A DNA stretch of 13,144 nucleotides from Solobacterium sp. UBA3691 (GCA_002372175.1 DFIS01000065.1:1-13144); one strand, 5' to 3'. Positions 6,068 to 13,144 are shown, numbered from the stretch's first letter. Numbers and translations: made by a program. The notes: generated from the sequence alone by a model not told the origin.

Positions 6068-7423
6068 ATGGAATTTAACTCCCTGTTTTTCATGATGATC
6101 TGTCTTCCGCTGTTTATCCTGATCATGCGGATGACCGTACATACCAAGGCAGAGCCTTATATCCTGCTGTGTTTTTCCCTGCTCTTCTATCTTCTCAGTG
6201 ATATACACAGCTTCCTGCTGCTTATTGCATTTATCCTGTTTACCTGGATCTTTGCCAGGGCTGTGCACCGGCATTCTTCGCTCTATCCGCTGTATCTGCT
6301 GATCACTGCCGGTCTTCTCAGTATATTCAAGTACGGATCATTCATTGCTTCACACCTCGGCGCATTTCTGCACGGGGCTACCGCGATCAGCCTGATCATG
6401 CCCGTCGGCATCAGTTTCTACATATTTACCGGCATATCCTATGTCAGTGATGTCTATTACGGCAAGTATCCGCCTGAACGTGATCTGCTGTATCTTGCCT
6501 CTTATCTGACCTTTTTCCCGACGATCGTCTCCGGTCCTCTGCACCGTTACGAAGCGTACAGAGCATATCTGAATACACACCGGATCAACAGTGATACGAT
6601 TGCTTACGGACTCAGACGGTTCATCCTCGGACTGGGCAAAAAAGTCATCCTTGCCAATCAGCTGGCTCTTGTCACTTCAGCAATATTCTCACAGAAGGAG
6701 CTGTCCCTGCTTCCTGCCTGGTACGGACTGATCGCCTATACGCTGCAAATATACTATGATTTCAGTTCCTACAGTGACATGGCCATAGGCATAGCCGCAA
6801 TGATCGGCTACCAGCTGCCGGAGAACTTTGATCATCCGTATCTTGCTGTATCGTTTCAGGATTTCTGGAGACGCTGGCATATCACCCTGTCACGCTGGTT
6901 CCGGGACTACGTATATATCCCTCTGGGCGGTAACCGTGTCAGTACGCTGAAGTGGCTGAGGAATATGCTCATCGTGTGGATCCTGACCGGTATCTGGCAT
7001 GGTTCATCACTTAACTTTGTTCTGTGGGGATTATGGAACTTCCTGTTTCTGGTTCTTGAGCGAAAGGTATACCGGGTCAAGAATCCGGTACTGGGCTGGA
7101 TCGTGACGATGCTGATCGTCAGCGGCGGCTGGCTGCTCTTCCGTGTCACTTCACTCAGTCAGCTGAAGATGTATGTCCGTGCCCTGATTGGCAGAGGCAT
7201 ACCTCTGAATATGCTGTATATCCGTTCTCTGGATATACTCTGGCTGATTCCGATCGTCGCTCTGGCATTCCTGCTGCTGTTTGTGCCGCTGATCCGGCTT
7301 CCTTCAAAGACAAAGAGACGGTACAGACTTCTGTACGATCTGTTTCTTGTCATGATTCTGTGTATATCTGTATTCCTGATCATCAGCGGTTCCTACTCCG
7401 CGTTTATCTATTTTGGATTCTGA
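6068..7423 (+). CDS. MBOAT family O-acyltransferase (AlgI/PatA/DltB-like)
   Basis: This 451-residue polytopic membrane protein has many hydrophobic segments spread over its length. MBOAT proteins of this type take an acyl group from a cytoplasmic donor and pass it across the membrane to an extracytoplasmic transferase that modifies a cell-surface glycan. Recognisable blocks are IMPVGISFYIFTGISYVSDVY, SYLTFFPTIVSGPLHRY, LQIYYDFSSYSDMAIGIA, the FQDFWRRWHITLSRWFRDYVYIPLGG block (given here as overall description, with H271 in WRRWH) and ILTGIWHGSS with H311, the two His positions characteristic of the family. Length and blocks fit AlgI-like acetylases better than DltB, and no dltA or dltC is present. 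The next gene begins six bases after the stop and encodes a matching SGNH/DHHW protein, so the pair is almost certainly an operon. The acceptor polymer is not identifiable. Confidence 0.92.
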   Translation: MEFNSLFFMMICLPLFILIMRMTVHTKAEPYILLCFSLLFYLLSDIHSFLLLIAFILFTWIFARAVHRHSSLYPLYLLITAGLLSIFKYGSFIASHLGAFLHGATAISLIMPVGISFYIFTGISYVSDVYYGKYPPERDLLYLASYLTFFPTIVSGPLHRYEAYRAYLNTHRINSDTIAYGLRRFILGLGKKVILANQLALVTSAIFSQKELSLLPAWYGLIAYTLQIYYDFSSYSDMAIGIAAMIGYQLPENFDHPYLAVSFQDFWRRWHITLSRWFRDYVYIPLGGNRVSTLKWLRNMLIVWILTGIWHGSSLNFVLWGLWNFLFLVLERKVYRVKNPVLGWIVTMLIVSGGWLLFRVTSLSQLKMYVRALIGRGIPLNMLYIRSLDILWLIPIVALAFLLLFVPLIRLPSKTKRRYRLLYDLFLVMILCISVFLIISGSYSAFIYFGF

Positions 7424-7429
7424 GGTACT

Positions 7430-8584
7430 ATGCGCAATAAACTGTTTATTCTGATCCTGCCGTTATTATTCCTGATTGGTACAGGACTTTTCCTGCTTCC
7501 CCAGGAGAAGATCTCCGTACAGGAAAAGCGCAGTCTTGCCGTAAACAGCGATATATCCCCGTCGGATCTGCTCAACGGAACACTTTCTGACAATGCTGAG
7601 AAAATACTGAAAGACCAGTTCCCGGGCAGAGATACGGTCATGACTGCGTACTACCGTGTCAAGCTGTTATGCGGAAGACCGTTCAACAGCGGGAATATTG
7701 GTATTCCCTACCGGTATCTCAGTTCCAATGTCATCGAACTGGATGACGGCTATCTGATCAATGATCCCCTGTTTGCGGATGAAGACAAGCTGTTTACTGC
7801 TTCCTCCAGAGGATGGAATGTCAGTGAACTGAAGCAGCAGTATCCGGATACCGATGTCTACGTCTATTTCCCCACCAGAATTGAAGAAACGATCGCTGAC
7901 GGCACTCTGTACCGGGAGACATTTAAGAAACAGCTGGTACCCGGTATCAGGACGGCTGAACTGAACAATACTGCTCTGGAAGATCATCAGAAGTATTTCT
8001 ACCGTTCGGATTTCCACTGGAATGTACAGGGTGCTTATCATGGGTATACGGATATCATCCGGATGATCGCACAGGACTATGATATCGGCGAACCCCTGCC
8101 GGTCAGTGAAGAGATCTCATTTGACTACCCGTTCCATGGTAATATCAGCAGCCAGATCGGTCATCTCGGCAAAGCTGATCACATCACGGACTATAAACTT
8201 TCCGGCATCGGTGCGTATACACTGACCGCCAACGGTGAAGTCATCGATCTCAGCGACAGCAAACGCCGATACGCTGCCGAAGGCAATCATACGCAGTACT
8301 CCGATTATGACCTGTATTTCGGGAATAACTACTTTGAACGTATATTTGACTTTAAGCAGCCTGAGCGTCCGAATATCCTGATCTTTGCCGATTCCTACGT
8401 CAATGTTCTGCAGGAATGGCTGGCTTCGCACTTCAACAGGACCGTGATCCTGGATCTGCGCACAAGACCGGATGACTTCTCTCTTGAATACTATATGAAA
8501 GAGTATGATATCGATCTGGTACTGATCCTCGAGCCTTATCAGGATCTCTACTTCAACGGCAATATGTTTATTCCTGTATATTAA
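7430..8584 (+). CDS. DHHW/AlgX-AlgJ-like SGNH acyltransferase, partner of the MBOAT protein
   Basis: This 384-residue protein has an N-terminal signal anchor (residues about 4-23, LFILILPLLFLIGTGLFLL) and an extracytoplasmic SGNH-like domain. The Asp-His pair of the catalytic triad appears as D194 and H196 in SDFHWNVQGAY, the motif that names the DHHW family. The nucleophile Ser is probably S322 in LIFADSYVN. It is therefore expected to transfer an acetyl (or other acyl) group supplied by the MBOAT partner to a glycan outside the membrane. The ribosome-binding site GAGG overlaps the MBOAT stop codon, which indicates tight coupling. Length is typical for DHHW proteins. The stop codon runs straight into a terminator. 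Which glycan is modified is unknown, and a role in glycan de-acylation cannot be excluded. Confidence 0.88.
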   Translation: MRNKLFILILPLLFLIGTGLFLLPQEKISVQEKRSLAVNSDISPSDLLNGTLSDNAEKILKDQFPGRDTVMTAYYRVKLLCGRPFNSGNIGIPYRYLSSNVIELDDGYLINDPLFADEDKLFTASSRGWNVSELKQQYPDTDVYVYFPTRIEETIADGTLYRETFKKQLVPGIRTAELNNTALEDHQKYFYRSDFHWNVQGAYHGYTDIIRMIAQDYDIGEPLPVSEEISFDYPFHGNISSQIGHLGKADHITDYKLSGIGAYTLTANGEVIDLSDSKRRYAAEGNHTQYSDYDLYFGNNYFERIFDFKQPERPNILIFADSYVNVLQEWLASHFNRTVILDLRTRPDDFSLEYYMKEYDIDLVLILEPYQDLYFNGNMFIPVY

Positions 8585-8652
8585 AAAGAGGATGTAACAT
8601 TCAGGTATGTGATAGTCATCCATCAGACACACTGAGATTACACCTCTTTTTT
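8584..8652. terminator. Long bidirectional terminator between the acyltransferase module and the MBL hydrolase
   Basis: AAAAGAGG (8584-8591) pairs with CCTCTTTT (8643-8650), then TGTAA (8593-8597) with TTACA (8638-8642). Shorter inner pairings are CAG/CTG and TGTG/CACA. T-runs follow on the plus strand (8647-8652) and on the minus strand (opposite 8583-8587). It serves both convergent genes. Confidence 0.85.
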
Positions 8653-8669
8653 GGTTTGAATCTTCTCTG

Positions 8670-9584
8670 TTACTCCTCTGCCGTAATAGACAGTGAGAGC
8701 GTATACCACTTATACGGCTCCGGATTGAAAGCCCTGGCAGGACTTCCTTTTGAAACAAGGATCTCATTTACCTTCCTGAAGTAGGCGTTCAGATCTTCTC
8801 CGGAAGCACGGGCATTATTATGATGCAGAGGCATCATCAGCTGGGCACCCATATTCAGGATCTGCTGAGCACAATACTCGGGTGTATAACTGCGGATACG
8901 GTGTCTTAGCATCAGATTTGGTTTTTCTTCTGTCATATGCTGAACATGTTCCTCATAATCACGTCCGGCTGAGAAATCGATCTTGAAGTTTTCCTGAGTC
9001 TCAATCATAAAGTTCAGATTAAACATGGAACCGAGAGGACCGAGACGGTTCGGACACGGAATGCCGAATCCTTCAGCACCTGCGTACAGATTCGAAGGAT
9101 CACTCGGACGGCGGAATCTTCCCTCGCGGAAGGAACGGTTGTCATGAGCACCGGGATATGTCTTCAGGGTAAAGTCATCAAAGTAATATGTATTGCCGGG
9201 GTAAAGCGGATAGATTGCAGCATACGGGATATCGAATACTCTGGCCAATTCTTCACAGCAATCTGCCGGGCAGAGAATGCGACCGTAGAACTTGTTCCAG
9301 AGATCTCCGACGATATTGGAATGATCACCGTGGACATGATTCAGAATAATATAGTCCGCACCGGTGAAATCATCGGCACTGAAGCCGGTCTGAGAATATA
9401 CGTCCTTTTCCATTTGCTGACTCTTCGTCAATTCCGTCATTCCTTCATATACAGAAGCATCATGGTAGAACGGATCGGTGACGATCACCTTTCCGTTAGG
9501 CAGTACGATCTCATAGCACTGGACAGAGATCCAGCGGATACGAAGTGACTTGGAAGAAAGCTGCTTCACATATGGTTCACTCAT
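8670..9584 (-). CDS. UlaG-like metallo-beta-lactamase-fold hydrolase
   Basis: This 304-residue cytoplasmic metal hydrolase of the MBL fold has no signal peptide. The metal-binding motif HVHGDH gives H83, H85, D87 and H88. Further probable ligands are H147 in YPGAHD, D209 in SAGRD and H254 or H255 in PLHHNN. Overall pattern and length resemble the L-ascorbate-6-phosphate lactonase (UlaG)-like branch, but no ascorbate PTS genes are nearby, so I do not assign that substrate. Residues about 148-185, rich in Arg, Gly and Pro, form an insertion between two metal ligands that may shape the active site. Ribosome-binding site AGAGG lies eight bases before ATG 9584. The gene follows the SLC13-type permease by 33 bases on the same strand, which suggests it hydrolyses the imported compound or a product of it. 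Confidence 0.85.
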   Translation of the reverse strand: MSEPYVKQLSSKSLRIRWISVQCYEIVLPNGKVIVTDPFYHDASVYEGMTELTKSQQMEKDVYSQTGFSADDFTGADYIILNHVHGDHSNIVGDLWNKFYGRILCPADCCEELARVFDIPYAAIYPLYPGNTYYFDDFTLKTYPGAHDNRSFREGRFRRPSDPSNLYAGAEGFGIPCPNRLGPLGSMFNLNFMIETQENFKIDFSAGRDYEEHVQHMTEEKPNLMLRHRIRSYTPEYCAQQILNMGAQLMMPLHHNNARASGEDLNAYFRKVNEILVSKGSPARAFNPEPYKWYTLSLSITAEE

Positions 9585-9617
9585 TTTCTTTGCCTCTTTC
9601 TGTTCAAAATATTTACA

Positions 9618-10943
9618 TTATGCAGGATATGCAGGGAATATCGTCATGATCCAGAGTACGCCGATAACGCCGATGATCAAACTGGGAATCCAACTCATTT
9701 TAATCAGGTCTTTCTGATCATATCCGCCAAGACCTACAGCCAGAGCAATCGTACCGGTTGCGGCAGGTGTCCAGAATGCACTCTGTCTTGCGGCATAGAG
9801 CAGAAGCAGCGGTCCGACAGGGTTGCACTTGAGTGACTGACATGTCAGGATAATAATCGGCGTAAAGATATTTCCTACACTGGAGTTATTCATAAACTGT
9901 GTCAGGACAAACGGAATGAAGAAGAACATGCCTCCTATGATATAGCCGTTATGTGTATTGCCGATCATTCCGGCAAGTGTATCACCGATGACCTGACCGA
10001 GTCCACATGTAGTCATAGCCCCGCCTACAACCTGAGCAGCTGCCAGCATGAGCACGATACGCATCGGGATTGCCGCAATTGCTTCTTTCGGAGTCAGAAC
10101 GCGTGTGAACATAACGAAGGCCGCACCGGCAAAGGCAATCTGCCATCCGGCATATGAACCAAGTTTGCTCTGGAAGATCAAACAAAGTGTTGTAATAACG
10201 AAAATCGCATAACCGAGAGTTTCACGTACCGGATCTAAAGGTTCTTTATCATCCGTTTTTCCCTTTGCTTTTTTATCTACCTCAGTAAACGACAGTTCTG
10301 CGGATGGTGTATCAGGACAAAGCTTAGGTGCAAAGAAGATTGCATAGATCATGATCAGGATCGCAATCGGCAGTCTTGCCTTCATCGGGTCAAGCATCTG
10401 CATGGCATAATCCGTATAACCGTAGCTTTCCAGATAACCATTGTTTGTGACATATGTTGTGGAAGCAACACTGACAGGCAGTACACCACAGCCTGCAATG
10501 CATACCAGAGCAAGCGGGAAGATCATTTTGGACGGGCTGACATTGAAGTCATTGCAGCATGTTGCCGCAAGCGGACCGACAACTGCAAATGCGGTCATCG
10601 GTGTCAGGCCGATGTTAACGAGCACAAAGATCAGCAGTGAGTATCCCGCCAGCATAACGCGGAAGTTTCCGCCGCTGAACTTATAAACAAGCTGTGTGAC
10701 CTTTTTTACAGCCTGTGTACGGCTGAATCCTGCAGCCACAATAAACATGCCGATGATCTGCATGGAACTTGTCGGAAGCAGACCGCTGAGAATCTCTTTA
10801 GGTGCCAGGATTCCTGTCAGACTGATCAGGAATATGGACATCATAGCGACAGCACCATTGGAGATCTTGAATTTTCCGCCGATCACATAACCGACAATCA
10901 TAAAGATCAATACGCCGAGGCAGAGAATCATCTGTGTTGTCAT
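9618..10943 (-). CDS. SLC13-type (ion transporter superfamily) permease, probable carboxylate transporter
   Basis: This 441-residue membrane protein has about 11-12 hydrophobic segments in two similar halves. Each half carries a re-entrant-loop style motif: VNIGLTPMTAFAVVGPLAA in the first, and MNNSSVGNIFTPIIIL in the second. This arrangement is typical of the SLC13/CitMHS/ArsB ion transporter superfamily, many of which carry di- or tricarboxylates with Na+ or H+. A charged cytoplasmic loop (DKKAKGKTDDKEPLDP) splits the halves. I chose ATG 10943 for its AAGGAGGAG ribosome-binding site. An in-frame ATG at 11012 would add 23 residues but lies in the loop of an inverted repeat and has no well-spaced site. 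It lies between the LysR gene and the MBL hydrolase gene on one strand, so its substrate is probably the inducer of the LysR protein. The exact substrate is unknown. Confidence 0.85.
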   Translation of the reverse strand: MTTQMILCLGVLIFMIVGYVIGGKFKISNGAVAMMSIFLISLTGILAPKEILSGLLPTSSMQIIGMFIVAAGFSRTQAVKKVTQLVYKFSGGNFRVMLAGYSLLIFVLVNIGLTPMTAFAVVGPLAATCCNDFNVSPSKMIFPLALVCIAGCGVLPVSVASTTYVTNNGYLESYGYTDYAMQMLDPMKARLPIAILIMIYAIFFAPKLCPDTPSAELSFTEVDKKAKGKTDDKEPLDPVRETLGYAIFVITTLCLIFQSKLGSYAGWQIAFAGAAFVMFTRVLTPKEAIAAIPMRIVLMLAAAQVVGGAMTTCGLGQVIGDTLAGMIGNTHNGYIIGGMFFFIPFVLTQFMNNSSVGNIFTPIIILTCQSLKCNPVGPLLLLYAARQSAFWTPAATGTIALAVGLGGYDQKDLIKMSWIPSLIIGVIGVLWIMTIFPAYPA

Positions 10944-10992
10944 ATGTAACTTCTCCTCCTTTTTAACAGACAGAATAACTTTTAAGAAGATC

Positions 10993-11031
10993 CGGAACAT
11001 ACCCTTTACCATGGCATTCAGGTATGTTCCG
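10993..11031. promoter_or_regulatory. Perfect 11-bp inverted repeat in the leader of the permease gene
   Basis: CGGAACATACC (10993-11003) and GGTATGTTCCG (11021-11031) are exact inverted repeats around a 17-base loop. On the minus strand an orphan ribosome-binding site (AAGGAGG, 11034-11040) lies just before it, and the true one (AAGGAGGAG) lies about 30 bases after it. The U-run after the stem is weak, so a simple terminator is unlikely. It may be an operator, an mRNA structure controlling translation, or an attenuator. Confidence 0.5.
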
Positions 11032-11120
11032 TTCCTCCTTCTGCAAATCCATCTTAATAACAGGTAAAGTTAACGTCCAATATCATTTGCCGCTCAACTC
11101 ATAGCCAAACAGAATGACCG

Positions 11121-11148
11121 AAAGAAAACCAGAGCCATCAGGCTCCGG
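11121..11148 (-). terminator. Rho-independent terminator after the LysR gene
   Basis: On the minus strand CCGGAGCC and GGCTCTGG (plus 11141-11148 and 11129-11136) form an 8-bp stem with one G-U pair around a TGAT loop, followed by TTTTCTTT. It lies 10 bases after the LysR stop codon, so the permease gene needs its own promoter in the 11041-11120 stretch. A possible one there is TTGGAC with TAAGAT at 18 bases (minus strand). Confidence 0.8.
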
Positions 11149-11158
11149 CACTGCATCT

Positions 11159-12070
11159 TTATATCATTTTTTTCAGAATCTGATATAACTTCTGAAATAC
11201 CCGGCTGTTTTGTGCTCCCTGGCTGCAGGCAAGACAGATATCATAATACACATTTTGATCCGGATGAATCATATATACTGTACGTCCGCCGGATGTTACT
11301 GTATCACGCCCTTCCCAGATTGGAACAAACGAACTGGCAATTCCCGATGTTACCATTGCTTTCCTGCTCTGGTTGATTGCTGTATCGATCAATTCCAGTG
11401 AGATATTGTTCTTTTTTATGATCTCATCCAGGATCATACGGCTTGCGCTGCCTGGTGTATTGACCGCAAAACGCTCGCACTGAAGATCTTCCAGCCGCAG
11501 AACCGGATACTTCACATCTTCCAGGAAGATTGCTTTTTCTGCAGCCGGAGAATTATCTCGCAGCAGTACACCGAAACAGGAACGTTTGATCCGGGCATAA
11601 TGAATTCCTTTCTGCTTTTCTAATGCGGAGAGTACCGCAAGATCCAATGTCTGATCCTGCAGTCCCTGCGTTAGTCCGTTGGAATCTCTGACCTCGATCT
11701 GAAGAAGCACTCCGGGTCTGTCACGGTAGAATTCTTCAAGCAGTTTATCTCCGATGTCCGCTGTACGCTGCGCAGTCATGCCAAGTGTCATCGTATCTTT
11801 CTCTGTCTTGCGGTACCGTTTCAGCTGTTCCCGGAAGCGGTTATGCGACAAAAGGATCTCATTTGCCATAGACAGAAACATTTCCCCTTCAGGTGTGATA
11901 TGGGCAGACACACCTTTTACACGTGTAAACAGTACTATACCGTATTCATTTTCGATCTTTCGGATACATTTGCTGAGAGACGGCTGTGCAACATGCAGCT
12001 TTTCTGCTGCTTTACCGATACTCCCGGATTCGGCAATTGCGGTAATATATTCCAGATCCTGTATATTCAT
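11159..12070 (-). CDS. LysR-family transcriptional regulator
   Basis: This 303-residue regulator has the standard LysR length. The N-terminal winged helix-turn-helix covers residues 1-60 (LEYITAIAESGSIGKAAEKLH, then AQPSLSKCIRKIENEYG). A linker helix follows, and the effector-binding domain runs from about residue 90 to the end. LysR proteins are usually activators that respond to a pathway metabolite and repress their own gene. The likely targets are the permease and MBL hydrolase genes just downstream on the same strand, though a terminator separates them, so control would act at a second promoter. Start ATG 12070 has AAAGGGG six bases upstream. Most LysR genes are divergent from their targets; this one is co-oriented. 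Confidence 0.93.
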   Translation of the reverse strand: MNIQDLEYITAIAESGSIGKAAEKLHVAQPSLSKCIRKIENEYGIVLFTRVKGVSAHITPEGEMFLSMANEILLSHNRFREQLKRYRKTEKDTMTLGMTAQRTADIGDKLLEEFYRDRPGVLLQIEVRDSNGLTQGLQDQTLDLAVLSALEKQKGIHYARIKRSCFGVLLRDNSPAAEKAIFLEDVKYPVLRLEDLQCERFAVNTPGSASRMILDEIIKKNNISLELIDTAINQSRKAMVTSGIASSFVPIWEGRDTVTSGGRTVYMIHPDQNVYYDICLACSQGAQNSRVFQKLYQILKKMI

Positions 12071-12106
12071 TTAAGCCCCTTTTCAGATATTCTGATTTAT
12101 ACCAGT

Positions 12107-12160
12107 ATTATATCCCGATTTAATTGCACTGTGTTCATATCGCTGTTATACACAATTAAA
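12107..12160 (-). promoter_or_regulatory. LysR gene promoter region with an 8-bp inverted repeat
   Basis: A perfect TATAAT on the minus strand (plus 12107-12112) precedes a leader of about 30 bases. Upstream, TTTAATTG (12119-12126) and CAATTAAA (12153-12160) are exact inverted repeats with centres 34 bases apart. One arm lies in the -35/-10 spacer and the other well upstream, a spacing that suits a LysR tetramer. The ATAC-CA-GTAT palindrome (12099-12108) overlaps the -10. The -35 is weak. Confidence 0.45.
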
Positions 12161-12199
12161 AATACCCCCTGACCGGTGTATATCCGGTTTTGGGGGTAT
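12154..12199 (-). terminator. Strong rho-independent terminator of the pduL gene
   Basis: ATACCCCC (12162-12169) pairs with GGGGGTAT (12192-12199), with an inner stem ACCGG/CCGGT (12172-12176, 12184-12188). On the minus strand it is followed by TTTTTAAT. It ends transcription about 43 bases after the pduL stop. Confidence 0.88.
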
Positions 12200-12241
12200 A
12201 CTATCTTGCTAAACAGTTACTGTCTCTTTTGTTCAGTTGCC

Positions 12242-12817
12242 TCAGAATGCAACGATCTCGCCCTGTGCAGATCCGCCGATAGCAGCAGCGTTAGCCTCAT
12301 CGGTATCGATATGCATAGCCAGTGCATAGCTGTCACTGACTCTGACAACTGTGTCACCGAAGATCAGGGAACGTCCGTTTGTCTCAACCTTGACAGCGAC
12401 GATCTGACCATTCTCAACACCGTAGTTGGCAGCGTCAGCCTTTGTCATATGAATATGACGCTTGGCAGCGATAACGCCTTTCTCGAGTACAAGCTCACCG
12501 GCAGGACCGACCAGTGTCAGACCGCCTTCGGTACCTTCCAGATCACCGGACTCACGGATCTGAGCCTTGACACCAAGCTGACGTGCTTCTGTCAGAGATA
12601 CTTCGATCTGTGTTTCCTTACGCAGAGGGCCTAAAATACGGGCAGAAAGCTCACCTTTAGGGCCTTTCATTGTCAGCTTTTCAGCAGACGCAAACTGACC
12701 GGGCTGAGAAAGATCCTTGATCGGGTGCAGTTCGGAACCTTCACCGAACAGAACATCCATATCCGCACGGGACAGATGAATATGACGTGCAGAAACTTCA
12801 ACAATAAACTTATCCAT
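12242..12817 (-). CDS. pduL: PduL-type phosphate acyltransferase (phosphotransacylase)
   Basis: This 191-residue enzyme interconverts acyl-CoA plus phosphate and acyl-phosphate plus CoA. With acetate kinase it yields ATP and acetate or propionate. Two PduL repeat cores are visible: VSARHIHLS (H12, H14) with E46 in SAEKL, and AAKRHIHMT (H121, H123) with H169 in MHIDTDEANAA. These His and Glu residues are the conserved metal ligands and active-site residues of the family. The protein begins directly with the catalytic domain, with no N-terminal encapsulation helix, and no microcompartment shell genes are in view. It is therefore probably a soluble housekeeping phosphotransacetylase rather than a microcompartment enzyme. 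AAGGAG lies eight bases before ATG 12817. It starts 53 bases after the upstream hydrolase gene and ends at a strong terminator. Confidence 0.92.
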   Translation of the reverse strand: MDKFIVEVSARHIHLSRADMDVLFGEGSELHPIKDLSQPGQFASAEKLTMKGPKGELSARILGPLRKETQIEVSLTEARQLGVKAQIRESGDLEGTEGGLTLVGPAGELVLEKGVIAAKRHIHMTKADAANYGVENGQIVAVKVETNGRSLIFGDTVVRVSDSYALAMHIDTDEANAAAIGGSAQGEIVAF

Positions 12818-12870
12818 GAATATGTCTCCTTCGTGAATATTTTAGCACAAAAATGCTGATGCGCACCCTA

Positions 12871-13144
12871 TTATTCAAATCTTCCCGGTTTACACAGCCA
12901 TTGTTCGAAATAGTCGCACACAGCACCGAGAACATCGCCGTTTTCGGGGGTGACCGGTGTATAGTCATGACAGGATCCCGCCAGTGCCAGATATTCCTTG
13001 TCTGCAGATGCGGACATCTCATAGGTGATCTCCATGTTCACGAATTCATGACTGGCCTGATTGCCCTGACACAGCAGCGGTACATGGATACCCTTTACAT
13101 TTTCCCTTGTGGAAAGATAGGTGACATACTCCCACCACCTACAC
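12871..13144 (-). CDS. Probable alpha/beta hydrolase, C-terminal 90 residues (5' end beyond window edge)
   Basis: The frame is open from the right edge to TAA at 12871-12873 and encodes about 90 residues. It contains VPLLCQGNQASHEF, SASADKEYLALAGSCHDYTPVTP and ends DYFEQWLCKPGRFE. The order of a hydrophobic strand (VPLLCQG), a helix, then a strand with an exposed His (GSCHDYTP) fits the last part of an alpha/beta hydrolase, where that His is the catalytic one. The nucleophile and the start lie outside the window, so the family is a good guess, not proven. It could form an operon with pduL, 53 bases downstream; no terminator is seen between them. Confidence 0.6.
   Translation of the reverse strand, partial: CRWWEYVTYLSTRENVKGIHVPLLCQGNQASHEFVNMEITYEMSASADKEYLALAGSCHDYTPVTPENGDVLGAVCDYFEQWLCKPGRFE

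Noticed and set aside
8584..8652. Small RNA or riboswitch in the long hairpin
   Set aside because: It sits between two convergent stop codons with T-runs on both sides, so a bidirectional terminator explains it fully.
8117..8767. Open frame of 216 codons on the minus strand
   Set aside because: It spans the terminator and parts of two convergent, well-supported genes in the wrong frames, with no recognisable motif.
10944..11012. N-terminal extension of the permease by 23 residues
   Set aside because: The upstream ATG is in the loop of the inverted repeat with a ribosome-binding site over 20 bases away, while ATG 10943 has AAGGAGGAG well placed.
11006..11017. Leader peptide MPW in front of the permease
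   Set aside because: Its ATG is 16 bases from the orphan ribosome-binding site, and a three-residue frame is easily found by chance.
12810..13022. Minus-strand frame of 70 codons starting MRCPHLQ
   Set aside because: A different minus-strand frame (12871-13144) gives the sensible hydrolase-like sequence ending in TAA, whereas this one overlaps pduL and has no motif.

Overview
The window looks like chromosomal DNA of a Gram-positive Firmicute, most likely an anaerobic gut-type lineage; Erysipelotrichia-like is my best guess, made from protein style only. Supporting signs are strong AGGAGG ribosome-binding sites, a lipoprotein with a Gram-positive style lipobox, PduL-type phosphotransacylase chemistry, and surface-glycan modification genes. 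I see no rRNA, tRNA, insertion sequence, CRISPR array, phage gene or other mark of recent transfer. No stretch over 300 bases lacks a gene; the longest gap is 10944-11158.

Left part, minus strand (1-1969): nagB (glucosamine-6-phosphate deaminase), then an XRE-cupin regulator, then the start of potA (polyamine ABC transporter ATPase), which runs off the left edge. The regulator probably has its own promoter, with a perfect 9-bp inverted repeat flanking the -10 box, and likely controls the pot operon.

Centre-left (2068-4808): divergent from nagB lies an overlapping pair encoding a membrane-anchored phosphodiester glycosidase and a one-span extracytoplasmic protein of unknown function. Facing it across a terminator is a DUF5011-like lipoprotein with a Cys-containing C-terminal region. 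Divergent from that is a lone NAD-type isocitrate/isopropylmalate dehydrogenase family enzyme (4911-5990) of unassigned substrate. Its active-site loop differs from the classical enzymes.

Centre (6068-8584): a two-gene surface O-acylation module, an MBOAT acyl carrier/transferase followed by a DHHW/AlgX-like SGNH protein, closed by a long hairpin terminator shared with the convergent genes.

Right part, minus strand (8670-13144): a LysR regulator, an SLC13-type permease and a UlaG-like metallo-beta-lactamase-fold hydrolase look like a uptake-and-hydrolysis module. Upstream are PduL phosphotransacylase with a strong terminator and the C-terminal end of a probable alpha/beta hydrolase cut by the right edge.

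The most interesting unexplained signals are as follows. The dehydrogenase has Gln where the catalytic Tyr is expected. Two genes have a consensus TATAAT only 6-7 bases before an ATG with no ribosome-binding site, which suggests leaderless mRNAs. Several inverted repeats sit in the control regions. None of these amounts to a clearly new system; they are testable leads.
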